Counted from the stretch's first letter, positions 22,848 to 35,291 are shown. The stretch is DNA of 64,000 bases from Ziziphus jujuba (GCF_031755915.1 NC_083388.1:4285501-4349500); one strand, 5' to 3'. The notes: generated by a model not told the origin, from the letters alone. Numbers and translations: made by a program.

Positions 22848-24640
22848 CTCCCGTCAATATCTCTCTCTCGATCTGCATCATTTCTGGCCACTGGACGGCC
22901 ATACGCACCAGCCATCGGTGAAGCCCAGTTGTCGACAAGCTCAGCTGCTAAGTTTGGAGGCCGGCCGATCGGCGATGTGCCCAGATCGGCGGCTGAAGCC
23001 GACGGTGGCCCATTTTTAGGTCCATTCAGCTCAATTCCTTGGCGTTTGGGAGACACGACAAATTGAAGTCGGTCGAAACCTTCTGTTCACTTTCCAGTCG
23101 AGTTGAGTCCAACGGAGGTCGGTAGTGTGATCCTCGTTTCATTAGCTTTCCATAGATACCGTATTTACGAATTTTGGATATCGTTTGTGTTAGCTCCTCT
23201 AGGTACGGGGTATTATTTGTCCGAATAAAATATTAATTTATTTGAACCTATGTAATATTGTTATTCTAGGAGCACGTGTGAGTAGTAGAATTAATCCTAT
23301 GGAGGGTCTTGGTTGGATTGCGTGCTCGAGCTGAGTAACCCACCTTCAAACTTAATTTCGGGTGTTAAATTATATTTATTTTGTGATAATTAAATGTTTG
23401 GATTTAATATTTATGTGTTAAATATTTAGCAAAATTATATTTGAAATTTTGATGGCACAATTTGAATAAATTAAAATGTATATGTGCATTAAAGCATATT
23501 TTGATTTTGATAAATTATAGAAATTCATTTTATGAAAATTTGATATTTAAGAAATTATGATTTTAACATTTTTGATTTATTGTTGAAATTATTGTGAGTT
23601 TATTTCAAGAAATAAAAATGCATTTATATGGATTTACGAATTTTGGAATTTTTATGTGATTTAATTATATTTTGAATTTTGAGGAATTGAAGGAATATTT
23701 ATTTTAAATTGTTGTTAATTTCATTGATGGATTTGAAATTGATGGAATTTATGCGATGGATTTATGACGATGATTTATAAAGCAATTGTGGAAAATTTAT
23801 GGATTTTATTGGATGGAATAAACCCAGTGGTACTTATGAAATTTTTTGAGATTTTGAAAATGTATGAATTTTATGATTTTTATATGTACTATATACGTAC
23901 TGGTGTTCTTTATACATGGATATGATTAGCTCGCAGGTGGATGTGGTGAGTGTACAGGTGGGTGTAAGTAGCACACAGGTGATTATGGGGTTTTCTTGTG
24001 GTTGCCATTGGATGAGGGTAGGCCTCCCCTCCATGGTCGGGACACCTGTTTGGAGTGGCGCGGTGGAAAACCGCGCGATCGTATGCCGGTTTCTCTCTTT
24101 AACCTCCTATCTGGCGGTGCTTGGGACGCTGTGTACCGTTGGTGTCAGGACCCGTCCAAAACCCCTCACTGGAACCTTGGACAAGCCCTGATCCCCGGAA
24201 AATACCACTGAATCTTCCAATGAAAAATCCCACAGCATCTCCCCTAAGGGAAGGACTTACCACAAAATTTACCTGCACAAAAATACACCCCTATATGGTA
24301 CCACCTTATCCCTCTCACCTTACTACAATAATTTCCACAGTGGCAATACTTCGATAACAATTTATATATAAAACACATACGTATATATATATATATATAT
24401 ATTTATGCAATAGGAATAATCAACTAAATAAACAACCAATTATACCTTTAATCATTCACGTCCACCCACACCACCCATTGATTGCTGTACATTTCAAATA
24501 TTGTGTTACAAAATATATCGATGCGTAATATAAGAAGAAAAATAAACAAACATCACATCAACAACAATAATAATAATAGCAATCGTTTTCATGATAAAAA
24601 TAGTACTAATAGCATCTGTCATATTTACTCGAAAGTAATC

Positions 24641-24780
24641 ACTTGTCCAAGAACTATCACATAATCACAGCTGTTCCAAGGACTATCTCACCTGCCCAAA
24701 GGCTACCACTTGTCCAAGGACTATTATACTTGTCCAATGGCTATCTTTCTTGCCCGTAGGCTGTGATACTTGTTCGGATA
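24641..24780. repeat. 20-bp tandem repeat in LTR family 1
   Basis: Units of the form ACTTGTCCAAGGACTATTAT recur head to tail with changes, such as ACTTGTCCAATGGCTATCTT. The inverted equivalent is at about 48925-49075 in the other subfamily member. Confidence 0.7.
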
Positions 24781-26185
24781 TATCATATGCTCATAATAAT
24801 AATAGAAATAATAAAATAATAAAAATAAAAATAAATAATGGCAATAATAATAAAAATCATAATGATGATGATAATATTAGTAATAATGAAAACAATTGTA
24901 AACATAATTATGATAAATAATAATTGTAATATTAATAATAAGAATAATATTAATAATAGTAATGACAATAAAAGCAATTAAGTATAATGCTAGAAAATCA
25001 GGTTATGAATAGATAGAATAATACGAGATCAAATAATAATTTAAAATTAAAAAAAAATATTATCAAATATACACTTGTATCAGGGGTACAAACGATACCC
25101 TCCAACATGTTGTGCAATCCATGATTCCAGCTGTCGCCAGTACCCTGCTACCAATATAGTCCGGGATGGTTGCCAAGATTGGCCGTCCAATCCCCGGGAC
25201 TCATAGGCAACATAGTTACAAGGCTAGCTCTTCATGGACCACATCGGATCGCTGTCCCCGTACGGTGTGATACATAGAAATATAATATATATATATATAT
25301 ATATACACAAAAGATAATTGATGCACATACTATATACCAGTGGTATCTTACGGTGCCCAGCATCCCAAAGCACCGTCTGACGGGGACGTTAAGGAGAGAA
25401 ACCGGCATACGGTCGCGTGGCATCCCACCGCGCCACTGGTTAAACAGTCATCCAGGCCATGGAAGGGGGCGACTATGGCCAATATCAAACTTGCCTGCCC
25501 TCGATCCGATGGCAAGTCACGAGAGACATTACAACCTGCGCGCTAATCACATCCACATCCACCTGCGCTCTAATCACATCCGCAACTACAGAACATTGGT
25601 ATGTATATGGTGTATCAAAAACTGATAAAAATATTTTATAATATTACATATTTTTTAAATATAATATAATATTATAAAATTTGAATTTTTATATGATACA
25701 CTTAAATTTATGCACTTTTATCAAATTCACAAAATTTCATGCATAAATAAATAATTAAACACATAAATATAGTTTCGATCACAATAATTCAATATAATCA
25801 ATTCCGCAAACTTTCAAATTAATTCATACTAAATGTCAATAGAACCACATACAATTCCACAAATAATTAAGCATATAAAGATACATTTTATTAGCTGTCA
25901 TAACTTCACAGTAACCTCACAGTAAAGTTAACAACAATTTAATAGCAGCTTAAAATCTACAACTTTTCAAGGTTAACAACAATTTAATAGCAGTTTAAAA
26001 TCTACAACTTTTCAAATTTAAGAAACATTAATTCAACCCATATTTATGCAATTCAACACAATTGGACATTATCAATATAAATAGCAATTATTTAAACATC
26101 AAACATACATTTTTTAGATTATCACATTAAAATAATATTATTTTATTCAAAAATGGCTTCTTTCAAAATATTCAACCACAATTCA

Positions 26186-26705
26186 CAAATAAGGTGCCAA
26201 ATGAAAGCTAAGGAGACGATGAGTGTAAAACCAACCTTCGTTCGGCTCGGAATAGTCGGAGTTGGCCGGAAAATGGCCGGGAAGTTTCGGCCGGACTGAC
26301 CGTCCACTCATCTCACCAATGGCTTGGAATTTGGGCAAATAGATGTCATTTTTGGAATCAGGAGGTCGAAAACTGGGGGGGAGGGGGGGGGGGGGGACCA
26401 ACCTCGAGACTGGTGGTCGTCGAAAAACTGGCCACCCACCACCTCGCCGACCGTCACAAATAAGGTGCCAAATGAAAGCTAAGGAGATGATGAGTGTAAA
26501 ACCAACCTTCGTTAGGCTCGAAACAGTCGGAGTTGGCCGGGAAATGGCCTGGAAGTTTCGGCTGGACTCCCCCTCCACTCATCTCACCAATGGCTTGGAA
26601 TTTGGGCAAATGGATGTCATTTTTGGAATTAGGAGGTCGAAAACTAGGGGGAGGGACCAACCTCGGGACTGGTGGCCGTCGGAAAACTAGCCACCCACCA
26701 CCTTG
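26186..26705. repeat. ~270-bp tandem duplication with poly-G tract inside LTR copy 3
   Basis: The segment starting AATAAGGTGCCAAATGAAAG at about 26186 recurs at about 26458, and the two copies match nearly throughout. The first copy contains a long G run (about 26375-26397) where the second has only a short one. A second G run lies at about 26899-26915. Other family members carry a single copy. Confidence 0.7.
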
Positions 26706-28579
26706 CCAACCGTCGCTTTAGCGTCGATCCCAGCACGTTTTCCGGCCAATTGACGGGCGACTCGATGCCTGGGCTCGTCCAGCCATGGGCCACCATGTCG
26801 TCTGGCGCATGTGGCCGTGCGACGGTCGGAAGAGGTGTAGTAGAGAGAAAGAGGGACTGGAGAGAGTGAGAGGGAAGGAAGAAGAAAAAGGATTTTTTGG
26901 GGGGGGGGGGGGGGGCTATGTTTTTTTTTTTTTCCCGCGTGGGGAAGAAGAATAAAAAAGAAAAACTAAAAGAAAATAAATAAATAAATATATAAAATAA
27001 TAATATAATATAATAAAACAATAATAATAATAATAAAATAATGTAATATTTAATTGTCTGAAATGTGGCATTTTCTTGTTGTGACACATGGCATCCTTTA
27101 TAATGCTACACGTGGGGTCGCCGTTCACGCACACTTACATATCGATGAATAGTAATAGCTATCTCGGAAAAACTTGACAGGTTCATAATTTTCCAACCAT
27201 ATGTCCAAATCGGACGTGTCGCTAGTCTACGAGCTTGTATCGATGAGTACTTCACAACCATATATAAGTCAAAGCTCAATCTTACAAGAATAAAAAGTCA
27301 ACTCTGGCATCCTCGGACAGTTCGGACCTCAACTTTTTTTACTCATAACTTTCAAACTGTAGCTCCGTTTTGTACGTGCTACTAGTCTGCGGACTCGGGT
27401 CGATATATACTTCGCAATAGTACCTCGGTCAACCTAAAATTCTTAACGAGTCAAAAAGTCAAAATTTGACCATTCTCGGTCAATGACGATCAACTTGAGA
27501 AATTTCCGGTGTACTTCAGGACAGGGTGTTACAGTTGGCGCCACTAGTATATAGTGGGTGCATATACGGTTTTCACGACATGATTTTAGTTATACAATAT
27601 TTTAGAATCTTATTTAAATTAAAATATTTTTAATAGTGTTTTATAAATTAAATTGTTTTGGTATTCTAAATTGAGTTTTATTGTTAATTATTTGGTTTTA
27701 TTTTATTTTATTTATTTAAATATTTCTTGGATCCTTTTTGTTAATGTAAATTTTATTGTGTTTTCGTATTAATTGTTTACAGTACTTTATTCCCAATTTA
27801 ATATTTGTCATTAGTCTTATTTTTTATAATTATTTCTCACTAAAATTTTTGGATTATTAATTTATTATCTTTTATTTGCAAATTATTAATTAAATATTTT
27901 CTGGATTTTTGGGGCATAAAATGTTGGGTTTTGCAAAAATGTTTTAAAAAAGGAAACTTTTCCAACTGAGTGAATTGTGAGGGTTTTGAGGGAAAATATT
28001 ATTTTTTTTAACTACTTGTTATTTATTTACTTATTTTTTATTAATCAATTAACTAAGTTATTTACCCTTTTATTATTATTATTGTATAGTAGATTGGATT
28101 ATTCACTGAGATGATTAGCATCTCATGTTTTTAAATTCCTTTCCCTTAGGCCCAGGTTGATCGACGTTGATCGTCCGGGAGCGAGCTCGACGTCTTGGTT
28201 CATTGCCGAAAGTCCAAGAGGCTTTTCCTTTCCTTTTTATTTGGTATTATTTCTTTTTATCTTGTATTGTATTAAATTTCATATTCAATTGTATTTGATA
28301 ATGCTCTGTATACTATTTGGACGTTTATTTATTTAATTATGCACTAGTTCGTTGTCATTTATTTGAAGTCCTGCAAACTTGTGAAAGTAAATTGTAGTAA
28401 GGTGAGAGGAATAAGGTGGTGTATATAGAAGTGTATTTTCAGTGCAGGAGAATTGTGGGAAGTCCTACCCTTAGGGGAGGTGCTGTCGGATTTTCCGTTG
28501 GAAGATTCGGTGGTATTTTCCTGGGATTAGGGATTGTCTAGGGTTCCGATGAGAAATTTTGGATGGGTCGTGACATAAC

Positions 28580-28758
28580 ACACAGAACACTACACATGTA
28601 ATACATGTAAATGGAAATCATATAATAATTAGATAAAACTACAGAAAAAGGAAAAAAAATATAAAACTAAAGAAAAAGGTTAACAAAAATAAAATCAAAG
28701 AAAAATTAAAGAAATAATTATAAAATGATACAATATCATTTTGCATCCATGCTTAATA
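28580..28758. other. 3' flank of type A copy 2
   Basis: Short AT-rich flank matching 5935-6177 downstream of type A copy 1 ('cacatgtaatacatgtaaatggaaatcat'). Confidence 0.6.
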
Positions 28759-29409
28759 TTAATAATCAACCTTGCAGGCAGTGGGTTTAAAAGTTGGAGC
28801 CCGTGGATTTTTGTCATTATCGAACACCACTAAAGGCGAACAGTCAATGTTTATAGTGCGAGGCAGAGACTTCCAACCTGCAACCTCAAACCTTATCTTC
28901 GCCTTGAACAAAACACTTAATGTAACACGTCCCTGCGATAGGTACTTTGGCATAAAAATATAAATGGACCAGAATTCAGCTGTAAATGTGTAATTTACAG
29001 GCATTTGATCGCGAGGTTTTAGAGGAAAGCTTCCGTTTAGATTCCCAAGTTTCTGTGTTTTGTCACTGAAGCTGGAAGTAGCATTCAAAGTGTCATAGTA
29101 AATGATTGCCTTTTTATTGGGATTATAGAATCTAAAATCGAAATAGAACGTACCATTGAGACTAGTGTTATCTCTAGAAATTTTGCGAGTACCTTGTACA
29201 ATATAACCATTTACAGCAACAACCTGTGGACGTTTGGGTTTGACCACTGCCCAAATAATCCCCATGGCTAGACTCATCACCACAACTATGGCTAGAACAA
29301 GAAAAGGTATGTACCTCGTTTGCGACGGAAACTGCTTTTTCTCCAATTTTTTCGCTTCTTCTTCTTCTTTGTGATCTGCTAGGGGCTCAGACCTGGAACT
29401 GGAAGCCAT
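28759..29409 (-). CDS. NDR1/HIN1-like (LEA_2) membrane protein, type A copy 2
   Basis: This intronless gene encodes 216 residues. A Glu/Lys-rich cytoplasmic leader (1-32) is followed by a membrane span (about 33-57) and KPKRP (57-61). The LEA_2 domain has NPNKK at 96-100 followed by AIIYYD. Sequons are N81, N85, N109, N125 and N139. Its C-terminus KVDY and the SSFSDKT, EFWSIY and MPKY segments make it a type A gene, closest to 6178-6807 and to the split pseudogene at 45161-51929. It has an insertion of about seven residues (DNDKNPR) before the conserved FKPT. A TATA box lies at 29491-29500. The plasma-membrane stress/defence role is family knowledge; nothing here shows the specific function. 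Confidence 0.9.
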   Translation of the reverse strand: MASSSRSEPLADHKEEEEAKKLEKKQFPSQTRYIPFLVLAIVVVMSLAMGIIWAVVKPKRPQVVAVNGYIVQGTRKISRDNTSLNGTFYFDFRFYNPNKKAIIYYDTLNATSSFSDKTQKLGNLNGSFPLKPRDQMPVNYTFTAEFWSIYIFMPKYLSQGRVTLSVLFKAKIRFEVAGWKSLPRTINIDCSPLVVFDNDKNPRAPTFKPTACKVDY

Positions 29410-29490
29410 TGTTGTGTAAAAAATGAAGGAGTTGTGTTTAATGAATTTGTTTGAAATCTGGGTTTGATATGAATATTGAATTGAACGATT

Positions 29491-29500
29491 TAATTTATAG
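29491..29500 (-). promoter_or_regulatory. TATA box of type A copy 2
   Basis: CTATAAATTA on the minus strand lies 82-91 bp upstream of the start. The aligned site in type A copy 1 reads CTATCAATTA. Confidence 0.6.
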
Positions 29501-29569
29501 AAAGCTAAATTAAATTAAAGAAGAGAGTAGCAGAATCCAAAGATTTTGCTTTAGGTGGGGAACACTTGC

Positions 29570-29630
29570 ATTAGTTTAATTGCTCTGCACCAATTGTTGC
29601 AAACTAGCATAAAGAACAAGACCCCTTGTT
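29570..29630 (-). promoter_or_regulatory. Conserved NHL upstream block
   Basis: The shared box lies 161-221 bp upstream of the start, with CACCAATTGTTGCAAACTAG and ATAAAGAACAAGACCCC on the + strand. Confidence 0.45.
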
Positions 29631-30144
29631 GTCTTTTCTTTCAGTGACTTTTATATAATATATATATATATATATCTCGAAAATATATTTGGCCTATGGA
29701 CAATTTGTAATTTGGAACTTCTTCTTTTCTCCCTTTATCCTTTTCTTGCATCAAAATCAAGGCATATAAGGGATTCATATAATAATGTCCCTAATGCATA
29801 GTCCTAGTATGTTGATTATGAGAAGCATGCATGTGGAAGTGATATTGCTAATTTTGTGTGTACATATACATTACAAGCGCCCAAGCACATGCTGTAATGC
29901 CCCTTTTTTTTCACAATATTGTCTCATACTCACCCAAGTAGATGTTGTAACTCCCCACTTTCTTTTTAACAGATTTTCCAAAAGATCATTTATTTTAGAA
30001 TTATTCCCACTAAAGCATTCTTAATTTCAAAGTTCTTTCAAACTTTTAAAGCTAACATTTTTAAAAAAGACTCGATTGTTAGAAAAGTATATTAAAAAAA
30101 ATGGGGTATTTGGAACTTTTTTCTCCTTCATTTTCTTGCATCAA
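29631..30144. other. NHL upstream flank, no gene
   Basis: The TTTCTTGCATCAAAATCAAG block and a TA microsatellite match other NHL flanks. A 79-codon frame at 29785-30024 (+) has no family features. Confidence 0.5.
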
Positions 30145-30945
30145 ACTCAATACATCTAAGTTAGAGTCTTGAACTAATAAAAAAGAAAGAATGTTAATCT
30201 CGATAATGAACCAGAGTTATATATGGACCTGTTTTACAAAATATTTATCAAAGCCAGAGTCTAATTTTTATTAACAATTTTAAATGGTTTTCAATATTGT
30301 GTAATTTTTTTCTTTGACTTTTATATAAAAACTTAATGGTAAATTGTAATTGGATATGCCCACTAGCTAGGTAACTTGGCGTATAATATGAAATTAAGCA
30401 GAGTCACATCGACAGGAGGTTGAGAGAAGCGCTTTTTAGTCATGGTCCGTATAGTAGGAGACCTGACTCAGTGATTTGTTTATTGATGCTGACTAAATTG
30501 AACAATATTGGTTTTATACTTATGGCTGACTGAATAGAAAATCTCTTGGTAAACTCTGCTTTGGAGTTCATGATTAACTAGCAAACTGGCGATATATAAC
30601 TTGTTTTTTTTTTTTTTTTTTTTTTTTTCACGGTGTAGTCGTTTTCTTTGCGCTGTGGAAACTTTTTTGCTTCTTTACTATTCTCTTGCTTCAGGATCAA
30701 GAAATAAGGATTCACGTTTCCTTACAAGTATTTCCCTATTTTATAGAATATAAGAGAATATTAGCTTGTGAGAAAGAACATATGAATTTTGACTGCTTCA
30801 TGTCTCACGAGCTATAGGACCAATGATTTTGTGCTTGTACATTTTACTCCATTATTTTATTTTTTATTTATTTATTTTTTCTTTTCTCCTGCCTTTGTGT
30901 CCAAGATAGAATATATGCGCTATGTTATCGTAACATGACAGACAC
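30145..30945. repeat. Segmental duplication, pairs with 11070-11823
   Basis: Shared blocks are in the same order, including the NHL remnant at 30345-30440 ('cacatcgacaggaggttgagaga'). A 27-base poly-T tract at about 30604-30629 is specific to this copy. Confidence 0.65.
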
Positions 30946-31589
30946 TTCCAATGTAACTCTGCAATTCAAATAAGTTTATACATGAATATGAGCAGGATTA
31001 AATTTCGAAGGAATTTTTGTTAAAATATTGTTATTTATGATCATGTAATATGCTGTCTAAACAATAATGCCGTTTGATTTGAGCAATATCACATAATTCC
31101 ACGTTATTATCGAATTTGAGACATTTGTTAGTACTTAGTTGGAAAATGATAACTATAGTTTTTTTTTTTTTTTTTGCTTTAGTTGGAAAATGATAGCTAT
31201 AGTTTTTTTGCTTCTCACATAAATGAAACAAAACACTCTAAAAACAGAGCTTAGGGAGACTAACTTTGTTAACAATCAAAATATGTACCCGGTTTTATTT
31301 TGATTTTCTGAAATATCTATTAATATCATGATTATCTTTAAGTGAAACTCATAATATAAATTTTAAAAGTTAGTACCTCCAATCAAACTGCCAGTACTAT
31401 TTAAGTATAACAGATCCAAATAACAGTCACTCAAAAAGAAAATCTTAGTACAAATGATAAATAAACAATGATCATTTCAAACTCATACGAAAGTTGAACA
31501 AAAAGAAGAAGAATAAACACGATATTTAATTAAGGGAAAACCCAAATTCTCAAACAATGGATCGGAAACTAAAATCTTCAATTAGGATA
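30946..31589. other. AT-rich DNA with a short direct repeat, no gene
   Basis: A motif with TAGTTGGAAAATGATA-CTATAG is repeated at about 31136-31160 and 31181-31205. No gene or transposon end was recognised. Confidence 0.5.
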
Positions 31590-31689
31590 GCAATTATGCC
31601 AAGAACTACAATAGGACCGATGCTTACTTGCTTAGAGAATTGCTTTTCTTTGCTGATTCTGAGTTTTTAATCATGGAACTAGAAGCCAT
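31590..31689 (-). pseudogene. NHL remnant, 5' end and membrane span
   Basis: ATG-GCT-TCT (cat at 31687-31689) starts a leader that continues into sequence for the membrane span ('gcaattatgccaagaac'), then ends. It closely matches the 3228-3395 remnant, so the two share a lineage separate from types A and B. Confidence 0.55.
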
Positions 31690-32591
31690 TTTGTAAAAGG
31701 AAGAATAATTTTAATCAATTTGTCCTTCCTGGTGGTGAGGATGATTAGTATGATTATTCTATATAGAAAGCTAAAAGAGAAGTAGAGAATCTCTGGGTCT
31801 ACGATAGTAATTATACGTAAGTACTTTTGTGAGGAACACATATATTAATTTAATTTTGCTGTCTTCTTTTAGCTTTTCTTTTAGTGAGTCTTTCCTTTGA
31901 ATATAGGAACTCTCTTTTGTCCTTTATAATTTTCTTGCATCAAACTCAAACAAATCTAAAATGATTTAGATAATAATTCAGGCCTCATGTATTCCATGTC
32001 CAACATTTTGTGTATATATATATATATATATATTAGCCCTTGGATCATTTCACGGACTAGAATTGAAAAGTCAATAAATGGTTTAATATTAATTTAGTTA
32101 CATATTAAAACTTTATTTGTGGAAACAAACTCTATAAGAACCATGTGAATTATTAATGCATTTTTAAATTTCAATATTTAAAAAGCTTTAATGGCTAATA
32201 AAAAAAAATCCACAACTACAATATTTAGTCTAAAGGTATAAAGCTACATATGACTAGAATCCATAATCTAAAAGATGTGGAATTGAGAGACTTATCACTA
32301 AATTAATCTCAATATTTAATGTTGTAGATGATGCGCGCATATTAAGTCCACTTTCTAATTGCATAAGATTTTGAGATATAAGGTAACTTAACAAGGTATA
32401 AGAGACTAAAGTCCTATAAAATATTGTATATTGTAAAATAAATTAAAATATATCCTGTCAACTGCTAATGGGTTTTTCCATTTGAAATGCAAAATTTGAA
32501 ATATAAAATTAGTCTTTGGACTTCTATCATACTAAGGAAAATTTCGGTAGCGAAAATTTTCAGAAACTCTACATTTTAAACAGGTCGAATA
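31690..32591. other. NHL flanking DNA up to the CACTA insertion
   Basis: The first 300 bases match other upstream flanks (21545-21900). The last 150 (from about 32450) match the NHL 3' flank at 5750-5935. No gene was seen. Confidence 0.5.
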
Positions 32592-32734
32592 TTACACTAC
32601 TAGAATCGCATTGATAAATGATGTAATAAATGCGTTGCACAAAATAAATAACGACATATCGCACGGAATTGCCTAACATCCTGTCGCTAAATCCATAAGA
32701 CAACAAGTGACGCAGTATTAGAGTCACCTATCTT

Positions 32735-32990
32735 TTAGTTTTTAGCGATGCATATTGACTTTTAGAGATGCATTTTATCAATCCACTTATAGCGACGCTT
32801 CACAAAAATGTTGCTAAAAATATATTAGCGACTGTTTCATATAGCATCGCTAAATATATTAGTCGCTAATGAGTCGCTTATTTAGCGACGCATTAATAGA
32901 GTCGCCTATTTAGCGACGCATTAATAGAGTTGCCTATTTAGCGATACATCGACACTTTTAGCGATGCATTATTTGTTAATGCGTCGCCCC
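32735..32990. repeat. CACTA left subterminal repeats
   Basis: Repeats of TTAGCGACGCATTAATAGAG and variants (TAGCGATGCATT, GAGTCGCCTATT) recur every 30-45 bases. Such arrays bind the transposase in known CACTA elements; that function is inferred here. Confidence 0.7.
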
Positions 32991-33420
32991 TTCTTTTTTT
33001 TTTTTAAAAATTTTTTTTGTGAAAAGTGATTAAAATAGTAAAAATATAAAAATAATTAAAATATAAAAAAACGAAAACTAGCTTCATCCAAAATAATTAG
33101 AATACAAAAATTTAAAATAAATATTTTGTCATAACAAATTAATTATCAAATAAATTAAATATCATCTCATTGACATATTTTTACATAATTTGTAAGCTAT
33201 TGTATTTTTCATAACAAATTTAATATTAATTAAACTTCCATGAATGCATATTCATTGAGATGGAAGTTGACATCCTCTTGTTGATGATATAACATTCTCA
33301 TACTGCATATGGAAAAATTAAAAAGTTATTAACACTTATGTAAAATAAATAAAATATTAATCATTATTAAATTTATAATTTAGTAAATGAAAATTTAAAG
33401 AATATTACCATTGTTTTTAA

Positions 33421-33645
33421 GATTTGACGAGCCACATTTCTTCCTTCACAGTCATTACAAACATAGTCACTCTCACATTCATCCACATTATCATTTTCAT
33501 CGATACTTGGCAACTATATGACAAATGGATTGTGAGTCATCGTAGTATCTCCAAGAACTTCTTCTTCAACAAAAGTACGATGTTGTGGTGAATTTAAAAC
33601 AATAGATCATCTTGAATCAAGTTGGTCTTCAACATAAAATACTTG
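33421..33645 (-). pseudogene. Remnant of CACTA transposase C-terminus (DUF4216-like)
   Basis: The minus-strand frame from 33645 reads QVFYVEDQLDSR-stop-SIVLNSP, then EEEVLGDTTMTHNPF, and ends in an acidic, cysteine-bearing tail. The VFYVED...W.IVL pattern is typical of the DUF4216 domain at the C-terminus of TNP2-like CACTA transposases. Two in-frame stops are visible: TGA at 33607-33609, where the family has tryptophan, and TAG at 33514-33516. No DDE catalytic core remains in the element. Confidence 0.65.
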
Positions 33646-34959
33646 ATAAACTTAGCAAAAAAATGTCAAGCAATATCACAAATAAAATTTCTACAAAAGC
33701 AAGATTAATAAAACCCAACGAACCTAACTTGCAGTTAAAATGAAAAAAAAAAAAAAACCCACCTCATGTCTCTACTAACCACAAAGAAAAAAGAAACTCA
33801 CCTAAACGATGGAGACAAAGAAAGCAGAAATCCAGAAAATCACGAGGGTGACATAGAGCAATCTAGCTTCCCGGCCGATGACAACGTAGGCAAATGAAAA
33901 ATGAAACCCAAAATATCTCACTCTTCAAGTCTCTCTTAGATTGCTTCCAAATCTAATATCTATTAGGTAGTGTACTTGATGTAGTTTTAAAAAAGAAAAA
34001 GGGATTCAAAGGAGCCCGTAAAAATTTTAAAACGCGCCAAAAATTTTCAAAAAATGGCAAAAACTCGCCTTTTCTCCCAATTGCATTTTTTTCTTTGATT
34101 AATTTTTTATTTTTCATCTACAAATAAAAACTGAAAATATTTCTTAAAAATGCAAAGCAAAATATTGAAGATTGCTGTTTATTTTTCTGTTTTTCAAGTA
34201 CACCTTTATTCTTTATAAAGTTTGCATGTCTTTCAAACTTTTTGTTTTTTTTAATTGAGAGAACAGGCGATGCATTCTCTTCAAGAAGGGTCATCTGTTC
34301 TTGAATTTTGGGATCAAGTGACGCATTATGGTCGAAAAGCGTTGCCTATTTCATTTTTTATATTTTCTTTATAATCTTTAAATAATTTTTTAATTGTTTA
34401 TCTACAAATATATTCATGTAGCAATCCAATGAACATAAATTCCATTGATCTAAAAATAGAAAATAGTTTTGTCAATACTGTTCTCAGTTATTCACATATA
34501 TGTGTATAGACGAGACACAAAATATCTCAAGACCTAATTTGAGATAGGGTACTGAATATAGAATTCTGATTCAACAAGCATTTATTGACCAATTTATCTA
34601 CATAAGTATGTTAAATGAGCTTAACTTTCATGTGTTTGTGGTCTATGATAGTTTACTTGTTTTTAAAAATTTAAAGTCTATTAAATTGCTTTTTTTAAAA
34701 AAAAAATAAAAAATAATTGAAGGACCACGCGATGCAATTCCATTAAAACGCGTCGCCTATTCCATATATATATATATATATATATTTTAAATCTTTAATT
34801 AGTTTTGTTGATTGCTCATCTACAAATTAAAACAAAAAAAGCATATTTGCAAAAATAAAAAATTACTGAAAACAACTTTCAAATTGAAAAAAAAATTAAA
34901 AATTGATTGGGTGAAACGGCGATGCAGTTGTTGACAAATGCATTGCCTTTTCATCTATT
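33646..34959. other. CACTA interior, no coding capacity
   Basis: AT-rich DNA with scattered GGCGATGCA...TGCGTCGCC hairpin pairs (about 34266, 34727, 34915). The stretch 33780-33990 is GC-richer, but I could not assign it. Confidence 0.5.
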
Positions 34960-35018
34960 CTTAAAACACTGCGTTGCCTAAAACTATATTAGCTAGTTCT
35001 TGTTGTATTATTACATCC

Positions 35019-35110
35019 AAGTGGTTTGGCCAAATGGTGTGGTGATTTCTTGAGAGTGTAGGAGATCTTGGGTTCAATTCTTGTTATGGCCCTATTTTGA
35101 TTTTATTTTT
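35019..35110 (+). mobile_element. tRNA-derived SINE-like unit inside the CACTA element
   Basis: An A box TGGCCAAATGG (35026-35036) fits TRGYNNANNGG, and GGTTCAATTCT (35070-35080) resembles a B box, 33 bp apart, followed by a T-rich tail. The unit recurs three more times to the right, each carrying a TRIM between the two boxes. Confidence 0.45.
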
Positions 35111-35291
35111 TTTACGGGTTTCTAAATGTTTAAACAAAAAAATTGAAAAAAAAGAAGAAGAAAAGGTGATGCATTTGTTGAAGAATGCTTCATCTATTTG
35201 GCGATACATTCATTAAATAATGCGTCGCCTAACACTATATTAGCTAGTTTTTGCTGTATTAGTACATACAAGTTATTTGGCCTAGTGGTGT

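Larger units (their letters stand above)
24143..27533 (-). mobile_element. 3.39 kb LTR-like element, family 1, copy 3 (nested)
   Basis: It starts TGTCAGGACCCG, ends AGGGTGTTACA, and is flanked by a perfect 5-bp duplication GTTGG (24138-24142, 27534-27538) inside the outer element. With 46249-49553 it shares a block rich in AAT trinucleotides (24790-25060) and a 20-bp tandem repeat, so these two form a subfamily. No proteins are encoded. Confidence 0.8.
22290..28575 (+). mobile_element. LTR-like element, family 1, copy 2 (outer, carries a nested copy)
   Basis: It begins TGTAACACCCC and ends GGGTCGTGACA, with TAAC duplicated at 22286-22289 and 28576-28579. Removing the nested 24143-27533 element and its duplication leaves about 2.89 kb. 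The homologous NHL 3' flank at 5916-5932 shows the same site without the element. It is more diverged from the other copies and therefore probably older, as nesting also requires. No coding capacity was found. Confidence 0.75.

Noticed and set aside
24790..25060. A CRISPR-like or regulatory repeat array
   Set aside because: It is a degenerate AAT-rich block in an LTR, in plant DNA, with no constant repeat and unique spacers.
26644..27087. A 147-codon open frame on the minus strand
   Set aside because: It reads through poly-G, poly-A and AAT runs at the end of an LTR-like element; low-complexity product.
35019..35110. A functional tRNA gene
   Set aside because: A and B box-like words are present, but no acceptor or anticodon stem can be drawn; SINE-like is the better reading.
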